DNA from: Burkholderiales bacterium
Lineage (GTDB): Bacteria; Pseudomonadota; Gammaproteobacteria; Burkholderiales; Casimicrobiaceae
Length of the DNA: 18,863 nucleotides
Reading direction: 5' to 3'
NCBI GenBank assembly: GCA_031257235.1
Contig: JAIRPA010000069.1
Coordinates: 1 to 18,863, forward strand
Shown: piece by piece, positions 7,447 through 15,023 of the stretch
Numbering within the stretch: the stretch's first letter is position 1
Layout: every line of letters starts with the position of its first letter
Notes under the pieces: generated by a model
The model's database searches: none
What the model saw: only the letters and a program-made list of their open reading frames with translations
What the model was told of the DNA's origin: nothing
Translations under genes and position numbers: made by a program

Positions 7447-7509
7447 CTTCCCAAAAAAAGACGACGGGCGTGATTTGCCGTCACCCAACCCGTGATGATT
7501 TTTGGGAAG
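7447..7509. other. Long imperfect palindrome between ridA and recG
   Basis: Outer arms CTTCCCAAAAA (7447-7457) and TTTTTGGGAAG (7499-7509) are perfectly complementary. Inner pieces ACGGG with CCCGT and GTGA with TCAC can continue the stem with bulges. A T run follows at 7518-7524, too far away for a textbook terminator. It could be an attenuating hairpin for ridA or a relic of another palindromic element. It does not match the A or B repeat modules. Confidence 0.6.
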
Positions 7510-7555
7510 CGGACACCTTTTTTTACCTGTGACCACCCGCCATTCACCCGTGCCC

Positions 7556-9706
7556 ATGCCCCATTCCAAAGACGCCAAAAGTCAACCTGTCAAACCCGCC
7601 AAAGACACTGCGCGCGATACGCTTGCCACCAAGTTGGCGCGGCTTGCCATTCAGAAAGAATCTGACTTAACCTTGCATCTGCCGATGCGTTATGAGGATC
7701 ATACAAAAGCCACACCGATGACCTCGCTTGTGGCGGGACAACACGCCGTGGTTGAGGGCAACGTCACCGCAAGCGAGGTGCAATACAAACCGCGTCGTCA
7801 ATGGATTTGCGTGATCGAAGATGAACAAAAACCGTTGATGCTTCGGTTTTTTACGTATTATCCGAACCAACAAAAAGCGTTGGCGATCGGCAAGCGCGTT
7901 CGCGCCATTGGTGAAGTTCGGGAAGGATACTATGGGCTTGAGATGGTGCATCCGATGGTCACGGTATTGAGTAGCACCGCGCCCCCTTCGTTGCCCGAAA
8001 AGCTAACGCCGGTCTATCCGACCACCGCGGGTTTGTCGCAACAAACGCTGATCAAACGTATTCAAAAAGCCCTTCTGGATGAATCTTTAATTCAAGACGA
8101 ATTGCCGGAGGTTTTTCGTGTGCAGGAAAAACTATGGGGCTGGAAAGACGCGCTTTTATTTTTACACGCGCCGCCGTCTTTGTCTCAAGAGGAATACCGC
8201 TCTTTATTGGAAGGCACTCATCCGGCCGCCACGCGCGTCAAGTTTGACGAATTATTGACCCAACAGTTATCACTCAAACTTCATCGAAAAAACCGCGCGC
8301 GATTTCAAGCCTTCCCGTTCAAAGGAACGAATACTTTGGTGACGCCGTTTTTAGAAAGTCTTCCTTTTTCTCTAACGGCAGCGCAAAAGCGCGTGTGGTC
8401 GGAAATCGACGAAGATTTAAAACGCGCTCTTCCGATGAATCGTTTGTTGGAAGGCGATGTCGGGTCGGGCAAAACCGTGATTGCCGCGCTTGCCGCCTTG
8501 CGCGCGATTGAAGAAAAAAAACAGGTCGCGTTGATGGCGCCCACCGAGATTCTTGCCGAACAACACTATCGAAAACTTTCCGCGTGGCTTGCCCGCCTCA
8601 ACGTGCGTGTTGTCTGGTTGACCGGCTCTCTTTCCGTTGCCGAGCGCAACGAAGCCCAAAAACACTTGGCAAGCGGTGAACCGATGTTGGTCATCGGAAC
8701 GCACGCGCTTTTTCAAGAACAGGTGAGTCTTCCCAACTTGGGTTTGGCGATTGTGGACGAACAGCATCGCTTTGGTGTCGTTCAAAGATTGGCGTTGCGC
8801 AATAAAGGCAAAGGAAAAAACGACTCTGCCCCCTCCGATCCACACGTGGTTCATCAACTGATGATGAGCGCGACACCGATTCCGCGCACGCTTGCGATGA
8901 GTTTTTACGCAGACTTGGATGTCTCGGTGATTGATGAACGTCCGGCAGGGCGCGGCAACATCGTCACGCATCTGGTGAATCAATCGCGGCGTGAAGTCAT
9001 CATCGAACGCATCGGCACGGAATGCGCGGCAGGCGCGCAAGCCTATTGGGTGTGTCCGTTGGTTGAAGAATCCGAACATTTAAGTTTGGTGGCGGCAGAA
9101 ACGCTGTTTGGCGAACTTTCCGCCATTTATAACGGCAATACCAAAATCGCCGACAAAACCATGCCGCGTCTTCACGTAGGACTTTTGCACGGCAAACTCA
9201 AACCCGCCGAAAAAACCGCCACGATGGAAGCGTTTCTTCAAAACAAAATACAAGTGTTGGTGGCCACCACCGTCATTGAAGTGGGCGTGGATGTGGCTAA
9301 CGCGCGGCTGATGGTCATTGAACACGCCGAACGTTTTGGTTTGGCGCAGCTGCACCAACTGCGCGGGCGCGTGGGGCGCGGCAAAGAGGAAAGCCGTTGC
9401 TTTTTGTTGTATGAAACACCGCTATCTTTAAATGCAAAAGCGCGGTTAAAAGCCGTGTACGAAAACAACGACGGCTTTATGCTTGCACGAGAAGACTTAA
9501 AACAAAGAGGTCCCGGGGAATTTTTAGGCGCGCGGCAATCGGGGTTGCCGATGTTGCGTTACGCCGACCCTGAACGAGACGAGGCTGTCTTGTGGCGCGC
9601 GCGTTATGTTGCCGATCAACTTTTAGAAATGCCCACCGGCGAGACGATTGCCGCGGCGTTGATTTCTCGTTGGTTAGGCAACTCTGCCGCATTTTTTGAT
9701 GTGTAG
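7556..9706 (+). CDS. recG: ATP-dependent DNA helicase RecG
   Basis: 716 aa from ATG 7556 (E. coli RecG is 693). It remodels stalled replication forks and branch-migrates Holliday junctions. An N-terminal wedge/OB domain covers about 20-200. Walker A GDVGSGKT lies at 300-307, the RecG-type motif II DEQH at 401-404, and motif III SATPIPRTLAMSFYADLDV starts at 438. The C-terminal helicase lobe has VATTVIEVGVDVANA and QLRGRVGRG, and a TRG-like end with REDLKQRGPGEFLGARQSG. The start is uncertain: GTG at 7550 or TTG at 7502 are in frame, but no site has a clear Shine-Dalgarno and the upstream codons cross the palindrome. The mtgA start follows the stop by 8 nt. Confidence 0.95.
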   Translation: MPHSKDAKSQPVKPAKDTARDTLATKLARLAIQKESDLTLHLPMRYEDHTKATPMTSLVAGQHAVVEGNVTASEVQYKPRRQWICVIEDEQKPLMLRFFTYYPNQQKALAIGKRVRAIGEVREGYYGLEMVHPMVTVLSSTAPPSLPEKLTPVYPTTAGLSQQTLIKRIQKALLDESLIQDELPEVFRVQEKLWGWKDALLFLHAPPSLSQEEYRSLLEGTHPAATRVKFDELLTQQLSLKLHRKNRARFQAFPFKGTNTLVTPFLESLPFSLTAAQKRVWSEIDEDLKRALPMNRLLEGDVGSGKTVIAALAALRAIEEKKQVALMAPTEILAEQHYRKLSAWLARLNVRVVWLTGSLSVAERNEAQKHLASGEPMLVIGTHALFQEQVSLPNLGLAIVDEQHRFGVVQRLALRNKGKGKNDSAPSDPHVVHQLMMSATPIPRTLAMSFYADLDVSVIDERPAGRGNIVTHLVNQSRREVIIERIGTECAAGAQAYWVCPLVEESEHLSLVAAETLFGELSAIYNGNTKIADKTMPRLHVGLLHGKLKPAEKTATMEAFLQNKIQVLVATTVIEVGVDVANARLMVIEHAERFGLAQLHQLRGRVGRGKEESRCFLLYETPLSLNAKARLKAVYENNDGFMLAREDLKQRGPGEFLGARQSGLPMLRYADPERDEAVLWRARYVADQLLEMPTGETIAAALISRWLGNSAAFFDV

Positions 9707-9714
9707 TCGCGGAG

Positions 9715-10422
9715 ATGAAAAAAACGCAATCTTCAAAAATGAAGCGTGTCGTGATCCAAGGCGCGCTTTTATTGTTGGTGGTGTTCCTCCTTTATTGGGG
9801 CTGGATTTTCGCGCGCGTCGTTTGGTGGAATTACGTGAATCCTTCCGAAACGGCGTTCATGTCCGAGCGGCTTGACATCATGCGCAAAACCCGCCCCCAA
9901 GCCACCTTGAAGTATCGTTGGGTGGATTACGAAAACATTTCGATCTCGTTGAAACGCGCGGTGGTTGCCGCCGAAGATGATCGCTTTGTCGATCACGGCG
10001 GGTTTGATTGGGAAAACATCGGGCGTGCCTTAGAAAAGAATTTAAATCAAGGACGCGCCGTGTCGGGCGGCTCAACGATCAGCCAACAGCTCGCCAAAAA
10101 CCTCTTTTTATCCTCCGAGAAATCCATGACCCGCAAAGCGCGCGAAGCCATCATCACGGTGATGATCGAAACGGTTTGGAGCAAAAAGCGCATTTTGGAA
10201 GTGTATTTAAACGTGGCCGAATGGGGAGACGGCGTTTTCGGCGCGGAAGCGGCGGCGAATCGCTATTACGGCATTTCGGCGTCGCGCTTGAATGCGGATC
10301 AAGCCGTGCGGTTGGCGGTGATGTTGCCCAATCCGCGACGCTATGAGCGCCAATATCCGCCGGCGTTGGCGCGTCACGCCGACAGCGTCAAAGCGCGAAT
10401 GGGAAGATCGCATGTTCCGTAA
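9715..10422 (+). CDS. mtgA: Monofunctional biosynthetic peptidoglycan transglycosylase
   Basis: 235 aa, typical for MtgA (GT51 family). It polymerises lipid II into glycan strands at the outer face of the inner membrane. One N-terminal membrane helix spans about 12-35. The catalytic domain has the GT51 motifs in order: EDDRFVDHGGFD at 87-98 with catalytic Glu87, GGSTISQQLAKNLFL at 118-132, RKAREA at 140-145 and KKRILEVYLN at 157-166. There is no transpeptidase domain. The start is 8 nt past the recG stop, so the two genes are probably co-transcribed. GGAG directly touches the ATG, which is too close for a normal ribosome binding site. The repeat cluster begins 8 nt after the stop. Confidence 0.95.
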   Translation: MKKTQSSKMKRVVIQGALLLLVVFLLYWGWIFARVVWWNYVNPSETAFMSERLDIMRKTRPQATLKYRWVDYENISISLKRAVVAAEDDRFVDHGGFDWENIGRALEKNLNQGRAVSGGSTISQQLAKNLFLSSEKSMTRKAREAIITVMIETVWSKKRILEVYLNVAEWGDGVFGAEAAANRYYGISASRLNADQAVRLAVMLPNPRRYERQYPPALARHADSVKARMGRSHVP

Positions 10423-10429
10423 AAACATA

Positions 10430-10811
10430 CGCCCAAAAGTAAAAACCCTACACTCGCGGGTCCGGCAAAAAGTAAAAACCTACTTTTTGCCGGTTTGAAT
10501 TTTCCAAAAAAGGACAGGCAAAGCCTGATCCTTTTTTGTAGGAAAGGCGATAAAACCGGATTGCGGGTCGGAGCCCGCAATGACGAGGTGAGAGATGGTC
10601 GCCAAATTCGATACACCGCGTTTGAGGCAAGCCCCCTTTATGAAAGGGGGTGGCAGGCGAAGCCTGACGGGGGTTTGCGTTTTTCGGGCGAGGCAAGCCT
10701 CGCCCCTACGCAAAAAAGTATCCGGCTTTGCCGGTGCTTTTTGGGTAACTTCAACCGGCAAAAAGTACTAGTTTTTGCCGAACCCTCTGATCCCTGACCT
10801 CTGATTCCTGA
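10430..10811. repeat. Palindromic repeat cluster 3 between convergent mtgA and rho (inverted A-B units with a core)
   Basis: Order: a half A (CGCCCAAAAGTA, 10430-10441), CCTACACTCGCGGG (module G), unit A-L-B on the plus strand (A 10463-10492, B subtype 2 10505-10538), tail TAGGAAAGGCG (10539-10549) and module D (GGATTGCGGGTC...CCCGCAATGACG). A core follows with CCCCCTTTATGAAAGGGGG, GGCAGGCGAAGCCTG and GGCGAGGCAAGCCTCGCC palindromes. Then come B subtype 1 on the minus strand (10711-10743), A (10756-10780) and a CTGATCCCTGACCT tract (10785-10811) that ends at the rho stop codon. The two A-B units face each other and could form a large cruciform. The hairpins probably terminate both convergent genes. 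No gene is seen here. Confidence 0.88.
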
Positions 10812-12074
10812 TTACCCCTGCCGCCGCATCGAATCAAAGAAGTCCGCGTTATTTTTGCTGGCGCGGATTTTATCGAGTAAGAATTCCGCGGCGTCTAAAT
10901 CGTCCATCGGATAAAGCACTTTGCGCAGTATCCATGTTTTCTGGAGTACGTCCGGAGACAACAATAATTCTTCGCGGCGCGTGCCGGAGCGATTCACGTT
11001 GATTGCGGGGTAAATCCGTTTTTCGGTCATCCTGCGCTCTAAGTGAATTTCCATGTTGCCTGTGCCTTTGAACTCTTCGTAGATCACGTCGTCCATGCGG
11101 CTGCCCGTGTCGATCAACGCCGTAGCAATAATGGTGAGTGAGCCGCCTTCTTCCACGTTTCTTGCCGCGCCAAAAAAGCGTTTCGGGCGTTGAAGCGCGT
11201 TGGCGTCCACGCCGCCGGTCAACACTTTGCCGGAAGTCGGCACCACCGTGTTGTACGCGCGCGCAAGGCGGGTAATGGAATCCAGCAAGATAACCACATC
11301 GCGTTTGTGTTCGACCAGACGTTTGGCTTTTTCGATCACCATTTCGGCAACTTGAACGTGACGCGCCGCCGGTTCATCAAACGTGGACGCGATGACTTCA
11401 CCGCGCACGGTGCGGGTCATGTCGGTCACTTCTTCGGGGCGTTCGTCAATCAAAAGCACCATCAAAGTGACTTCAGGATGATTGGCCGCAATCGCGTGCG
11501 CGATGTGTTGCAACATCACCGTTTTGCCGGACTTGGGCGAGGCGACCAAAAGCCCGCGTTGCCCTTTGCCGATCGGGGCGATGATGTCGATTAACCTGCC
11601 GGTGATGTTTTCTTCGGCTTTGATGTCGCGTTCGAGGACTAATTGCTTATCGGGGAAAAGAGGGGTTAAGTTTTCAAAGAGGATTTTGCCTTTGGCGTTT
11701 TCGGGGGATTCGCCGTTGATTTGATCCACTTTAATCAGTGCAAAATAACGTTCGCCTTCTTTCGGGGTTCTGATTTCGCCTTCGATCGTATCGCCGGTGT
11801 GTAAATTAAATCGCCGAATCTGTGAGGGAGAAATATAAAGATCGTCCGTGCCGGCAAGGTAAGAGGTTTCCGGAGATCGCAGAAAACCGAAGCCGTCCGG
11901 CAGAACTTCCAAAACGCCGTCGCCAAAAATGCTTTCGCCGCGTTTGGCGTGCGTTTTGAGCAAAGTAAAGATCAGATCGTGCTTGCGCAAACGGTTGGCA
12001 CCCTCGATGCCCATTGCATTTGCCATGTCAACAAGCTCGGTCACATGGAGGTTTTTAAGATCAGAAAGACGCAT
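10812..12074 (-). CDS. rho: Transcription termination factor Rho
   Basis: 420 aa, nearly co-linear with E. coli Rho (419). This hexameric RNA-dependent ATPase terminates untranslated transcripts. The N-terminal helical domain (1-47) is followed by the primary RNA-binding fold with GFGFLR at 61-66. Walker A ASPKSGKT sits at 178-185 with Lys184. The catalytic Glu211 is in LLIDERPEE, Walker B Asp265 in VILLDS. The Q-loop region VPTSGKVLTGGVD covers 278-290 and the arginine finger Arg366 is in NRSGTRREEL. Positions match the E. coli numbering. Walker A reads SPKSGKT where E. coli has PPKAGKT, a mild variation. The gene lies downstream of trxA on the same strand, a common arrangement. A leader hairpin sits just before its start. 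Confidence 0.97.
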   Translation of the reverse strand: MRLSDLKNLHVTELVDMANAMGIEGANRLRKHDLIFTLLKTHAKRGESIFGDGVLEVLPDGFGFLRSPETSYLAGTDDLYISPSQIRRFNLHTGDTIEGEIRTPKEGERYFALIKVDQINGESPENAKGKILFENLTPLFPDKQLVLERDIKAEENITGRLIDIIAPIGKGQRGLLVASPKSGKTVMLQHIAHAIAANHPEVTLMVLLIDERPEEVTDMTRTVRGEVIASTFDEPAARHVQVAEMVIEKAKRLVEHKRDVVILLDSITRLARAYNTVVPTSGKVLTGGVDANALQRPKRFFGAARNVEEGGSLTIIATALIDTGSRMDDVIYEEFKGTGNMEIHLERRMTEKRIYPAINVNRSGTRREELLLSPDVLQKTWILRKVLYPMDDLDAAEFLLDKIRASKNNADFFDSMRRQG

Positions 12075-12083
12075 AAAATCTGT

Positions 12084-12114
12084 GAGCGCCTCCCCAAAAA
12101 AGGGTTTCGCGCTC
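12084..12114 (-). promoter_or_regulatory. Leader hairpin just upstream of rho
   Basis: Arms GAGCGC (12084-12089) and GCGCTC (12109-12114) pair perfectly, with a possible inner CCC/GGG pairing. On the rho strand the 3' side contains GGGGAGG, the only Shine-Dalgarno-like run near the start, 14 nt from the ATG. A fold here could limit translation of rho, fitting the known autogenous control of rho in other bacteria. That function is inferred. Confidence 0.45.
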
Positions 12115-12198
12115 TTTGAATGATTAAACGGAAATCGGAAATCAGGAGGTGTGCATTGTGTGAACGCCGCGGATTTCCGGTCAGAGGATCAAAAGATC

Positions 12199-12223
12199 AA
12201 AACGGCGCCGAAACCGGCGACCG
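12199..12223 (-). terminator. Possible trxA terminator/attenuator
   Basis: On the minus strand, CGG-t-CGCCG pairs with CGGCG-CCG (one bulged base), followed by TTTT. It lies 18 nt past the trxA stop. The T tract is short, so partial termination and read-through into rho is likely. Confidence 0.45.
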
Positions 12224-12241
12224 TGCGATAAATTAACGTTT

Positions 12242-12556
12242 CTACAGGTGGCTGTCAAGAAAAGTTTTAAGTCTGCCCATCGGGACGGCGCCTTGTTGCT
12301 GTGCAACAACTTCCCCCCCTTTGAACAACATCAGCGTGGGCATCGCGCGGATGCCGTAGCGGTTGGTGGCCTCCGGGTTGGCATCGACATCAATTTTGAC
12401 GATGGCGCATTTGCCCGAATACTCTTGCGTCAATGTTTCCAAAACCGGTGCGAGCATTTTGCACGGACCGCACCATGTTGCCGAAAAATCCACCAACACA
12501 GGAATGGGAGAACTCAACACCTCATCCTGAAAATTGCCGTCGGTAATTTCTTTCAT
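12242..12556 (-). CDS. trxA: Thioredoxin 1
   Basis: 104 aa from the ATG at 12556, with GGAG 7 nt upstream. A longer open frame to 12622 has no support. It is a small cytosolic dithiol reductant supplying electrons to ribonucleotide reductase, methionine sulfoxide reductase and others. The active site WCGPC lies at 28-32 within DFSATWCGPCK. The cis-proline is in AMPTLMLF, and Asp23 matches the buried aspartate of the family. The usual FWAEWCGPC reads FSATWCGPC here, within family variation. It is divergent from fdxA and followed by rho on the same strand. Confidence 0.96.
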   Translation of the reverse strand: MKEITDGNFQDEVLSSPIPVLVDFSATWCGPCKMLAPVLETLTQEYSGKCAIVKIDVDANPEATNRYGIRAMPTLMLFKGGEVVAQQQGAVPMGRLKTFLDSHL

Positions 12557-12646
12557 GTTTAACTCCGAATAAACTAACAAGGAATGCTGTGAAACAGCAA
12601 AACGTTTGCTAGAATACCGCAATTTAACGCTTGCGAGTGAATAATC

Positions 12647-12970
12647 ATGGCGTATGTTGTGACCGAAAATTGTATCCGTTGTAAATTTACGGACTGTGTT
12701 GACGTTTGTCCGGTGGACGCCTTCCGCGAAGGCGCGAATATGCTGGTCATTGACCCGGACGAGTGTATCGACTGCACCCTTTGTGTTTCCGAGTGTCCGG
12801 TCGAAGCCATTTTCCCCGAAGACGACGTGCCGGCAGGGCAGGAATCATTCGTTGAAATCAACGCCCGTCTCTCCAAAACATGGCCGCCGATTATCGAGAA
12901 AAAGTCGGCATTGCCCGAAGCCGATCAGTGGCGCGAAGTCCCCGGCAAGGCACAGTATTTAGAAGAATAA
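12647..12970 (+). CDS. fdxA: Seven-iron ferredoxin ([3Fe-4S][4Fe-4S]), Azotobacter FdI type
   Basis: 107 aa, the same length and ending as FdxA/FdI proteins. It is a soluble low-potential electron carrier. With Met as residue 1, Cys9, Cys17 and Cys50 should hold the [3Fe-4S] cluster, and Cys21, Cys40, Cys43 and Cys46 the [4Fe-4S] cluster. The long C-terminal segment EEKK-like ...WPPIIEKKSALPEADQW is diagnostic. The non-ligand cysteine next to the cluster in A. vinelandii FdI (Cys24) is alanine here (CPVDAF). A short palindrome GCTGT-gaa-ACAGC (12586-12598) and a TAGAAT -10-like box (12610-12615) lie in the divergent region with trxA. A repeat begins 2 nt after the stop. Confidence 0.95.
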   Translation: MAYVVTENCIRCKFTDCVDVCPVDAFREGANMLVIDPDECIDCTLCVSECPVEAIFPEDDVPAGQESFVEINARLSKTWPPIIEKKSALPEADQWREVPGKAQYLEE

Positions 12971-12972
12971 GT

Positions 12973-13157
12973 CGCCTTTCCCACAAAAAAAAGCATCCGG
13001 CTTTGCCGGTGTTTTTTTGCCGAACCCGCGGAACACAGTTCGCCCTTACGCAAAAAAGGATCAGGCTCTGCCTGTCCTTTTTTGGAAATTCCAACCGGCA
13101 AAAAGTAGGGGTTTACTTTTTGCCGAACCCGCGAGTGTAGGGGTTTACTTTTTGCCG
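12973..13157 (-). repeat. Palindromic repeat cluster 4 between convergent fdxA and the metallopeptidase gene
   Basis: Order on the plus strand: CGCCTTTCCCA tail (12973-12983), B subtype 1 variant (12984-13019), a CCCGCGGAACACAGTTCGCCCTTACG spacer region (13024-13050), B subtype 2 (13051-13084), linker, A (13096-13125), the GCGAGTGTAGG module G, then a half A (13144-13157). All are in minus orientation. Two T-tailed GC hairpins here can terminate transcripts arriving from either side. Confidence 0.87.
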
Positions 13158-13161
13158 AACG

Positions 13162-14910
13162 CTACCTTCCCACCACCACCGTCAAAGAAACGCCGGGGGG
13201 CACGGCAAACGATTCACTCATCGTGTCGCTTTGGGTGGTTTTGCGCGTCAAAGGATAAAACGCGAAACTTTCCAATTGCGCCGGCGGCGTTTTGGGCAGT
13301 CTTAAACTTTCCCGATAATTTTCGCCGTTGATCTCCGGCAAATGACCGTCAATCTCGTCTCTTTCGGGAAACCCGTATTTATCGGGAGACCCTGACGCGG
13401 GGAGAAGGGCGATGTTAGCGCCCCATCGCTGAACGTGTCGCGCAAAATCTTCCGTATCATCGTGTGCGGCTTCTTTTAAGAGGGTGTTTAAGCGTTCCAG
13501 CGGATCGGCGCGGCTTTGATCGACAAAGAGACGACGGAAAAAACCAATGCCGTGTCTGCGCAATAAGTAAGCGCCAAAACTTCCGGTGGCATCGTATCCG
13601 TAGTAAGGCGATCGAACACAGTTTTTCCCGAAGGAAATCAAGCCGCACCCAAAATCGTCGACGCCGTACCAAAGCCAATTTTTATGATAGTTATCACGAA
13701 TCGGGTGATAACGCGCATCCACCTTTTGGGCCACAATGTCTTCCATCATCATCGCCGGCAACTCTTGAAAAAATTCACGATACGAAGAGCTATCAACCTC
13801 GTCATTTCTGTTCAATACGTTGCGTTGATAAAATTCGACCATGTGGGTCATCTCATGCGCAATGGTATCCAACATCAGCAACGTGCCGGTCGCGTTGGGG
13901 CTGATCGAATAGCCGCTCGACGACAAATAAAAGGTTTCGGTATCCAAAAAAAGAGCAAGCGCTTCGTTGCTGTCGCTCATCGTCTCTTTGGTGAATTGGT
14001 TTTTGCTCCAGTAATAACCCAAAAGCCCCATGCCGCGACGGTTTTTGTCAAAGTTCACCAACACCAATGCTAAAGGTTGATCTTCGTCGATTAAACTTTT
14101 GGCGAACTGATGCGCGCCCCATGATGCTCCGGCAAGCTCAATCACCGTCGGATAAATCACCTCTTTGACCGTATCGACGATCTTGTCGAGCATGGCATCG
14201 GACATTTTATCGTCGCCGAATTCGTCGGGTTCGACCCAAATTTGAATGGCGCGATCGCCGGACGAAAACAAACGTTTTAATACCGTCCGACGTTCTTCGA
14301 TTTTGCTGTTGACGTTCACATTCCACACACGCTCATCGCCTATCGCGGGGGCTCTTGCCGCACGCAATAACTTTGATTTGGGTCGGGTCAATGTGATCTC
14401 CGCATTTTGCAAATAAGGGGTAGGGTCGAACAATCGCACCGCGTCAGGGATTGCGTTGACCGCCGCGCCGCGCAGGGGTTCGCGGTCGACTTCAGTCAAA
14501 AATAGGTCATCGCCCGCGTCCGTGAGAACATCGGAAGTTTTTGTCTCATCAACGGGAGAGTCGGTCGCGGTAGGCGAGACAAACGGTAAGGCTATCGTGT
14601 TATTTTCGGTTTCGTTCGTATAAATGATCGTGACGGTTTTGTTGCGGATGTTCGACAACGTGACGCTTACATCCCGCGTGATCTCGGAATCGTTTTTATA
14701 ACGCCAAATACCGATGCCGGTGCCGCCGTAATCCGTCGTGTTGACGGCGCCGCAATAAGCACCTTGGCAATCGGGCGCAAGACGCTCACCGGCAGCCAAC
14801 GTCACCGGTTCATCAACATCACGACTCTCATCACCACACCCTGCCAACCACAAAGATAAAGACGACAAACCGACGAGCCAAAGCCCGCGGCAAAAAGCAT
14901 AGCTAGTCAT
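13162..14910 (-). CDS. Outer-membrane lipoprotein with HExxH metallopeptidase domain (M30/hyicolysin-like)
   Basis: 582 aa from the ATG at 14910; a TTG two codons earlier is less likely. The signal peptide ends in lipobox LAGC, with lipidated Cys25 followed by Gly, so sorting to the outer membrane is expected. Residues of about 30-200 form an N-terminal region rich in beta/polar sequence. The peptidase signature is AHEMTHMVEFYQR, with zinc ligands His352 and His356 and catalytic Glu353. About 27 residues on, QELPAMMMEDI offers a third ligand, probably Glu383. This spacing resembles family M30, in which an EGLS-like motif follows HEFQH. I do not recognise a close named homologue, and the substrate is unknown. 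No Shine-Dalgarno is visible. The gene is bracketed by mirror-image repeats and may be an accessory virulence or surface-processing factor (inference). Confidence 0.75.
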   Translation of the reverse strand: MTSYAFCRGLWLVGLSSLSLWLAGCGDESRDVDEPVTLAAGERLAPDCQGAYCGAVNTTDYGGTGIGIWRYKNDSEITRDVSVTLSNIRNKTVTIIYTNETENNTIALPFVSPTATDSPVDETKTSDVLTDAGDDLFLTEVDREPLRGAAVNAIPDAVRLFDPTPYLQNAEITLTRPKSKLLRAARAPAIGDERVWNVNVNSKIEERRTVLKRLFSSGDRAIQIWVEPDEFGDDKMSDAMLDKIVDTVKEVIYPTVIELAGASWGAHQFAKSLIDEDQPLALVLVNFDKNRRGMGLLGYYWSKNQFTKETMSDSNEALALFLDTETFYLSSSGYSISPNATGTLLMLDTIAHEMTHMVEFYQRNVLNRNDEVDSSSYREFFQELPAMMMEDIVAQKVDARYHPIRDNYHKNWLWYGVDDFGCGLISFGKNCVRSPYYGYDATGSFGAYLLRRHGIGFFRRLFVDQSRADPLERLNTLLKEAAHDDTEDFARHVQRWGANIALLPASGSPDKYGFPERDEIDGHLPEINGENYRESLRLPKTPPAQLESFAFYPLTRKTTQSDTMSESFAVPPGVSLTVVVGR

Positions 14911-15023
14911 GTTCAAGGGGGAAAGGTTTGAACAGCTTTAAGGCTACTCCTAAATTCAAAGCCCTTCACAGGTTTGCGACGGGTTTTTTGTAAAAACATA
15001 TATTTCCGTTGCGTTACCGTTTC

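Noticed and set aside
8417..9079. 220-codon minus-strand open frame opposite recG
   Set aside because: Covered by recG helicase motifs on the other strand; no recognisable domain.
10480..10797. Several 80-100 codon open frames across the intergenic repeats (also at 12880-13331 and 14974-15237)
   Set aside because: They translate the palindromic repeats themselves, recur in different frames at different clusters, and have no ribosome binding sites.
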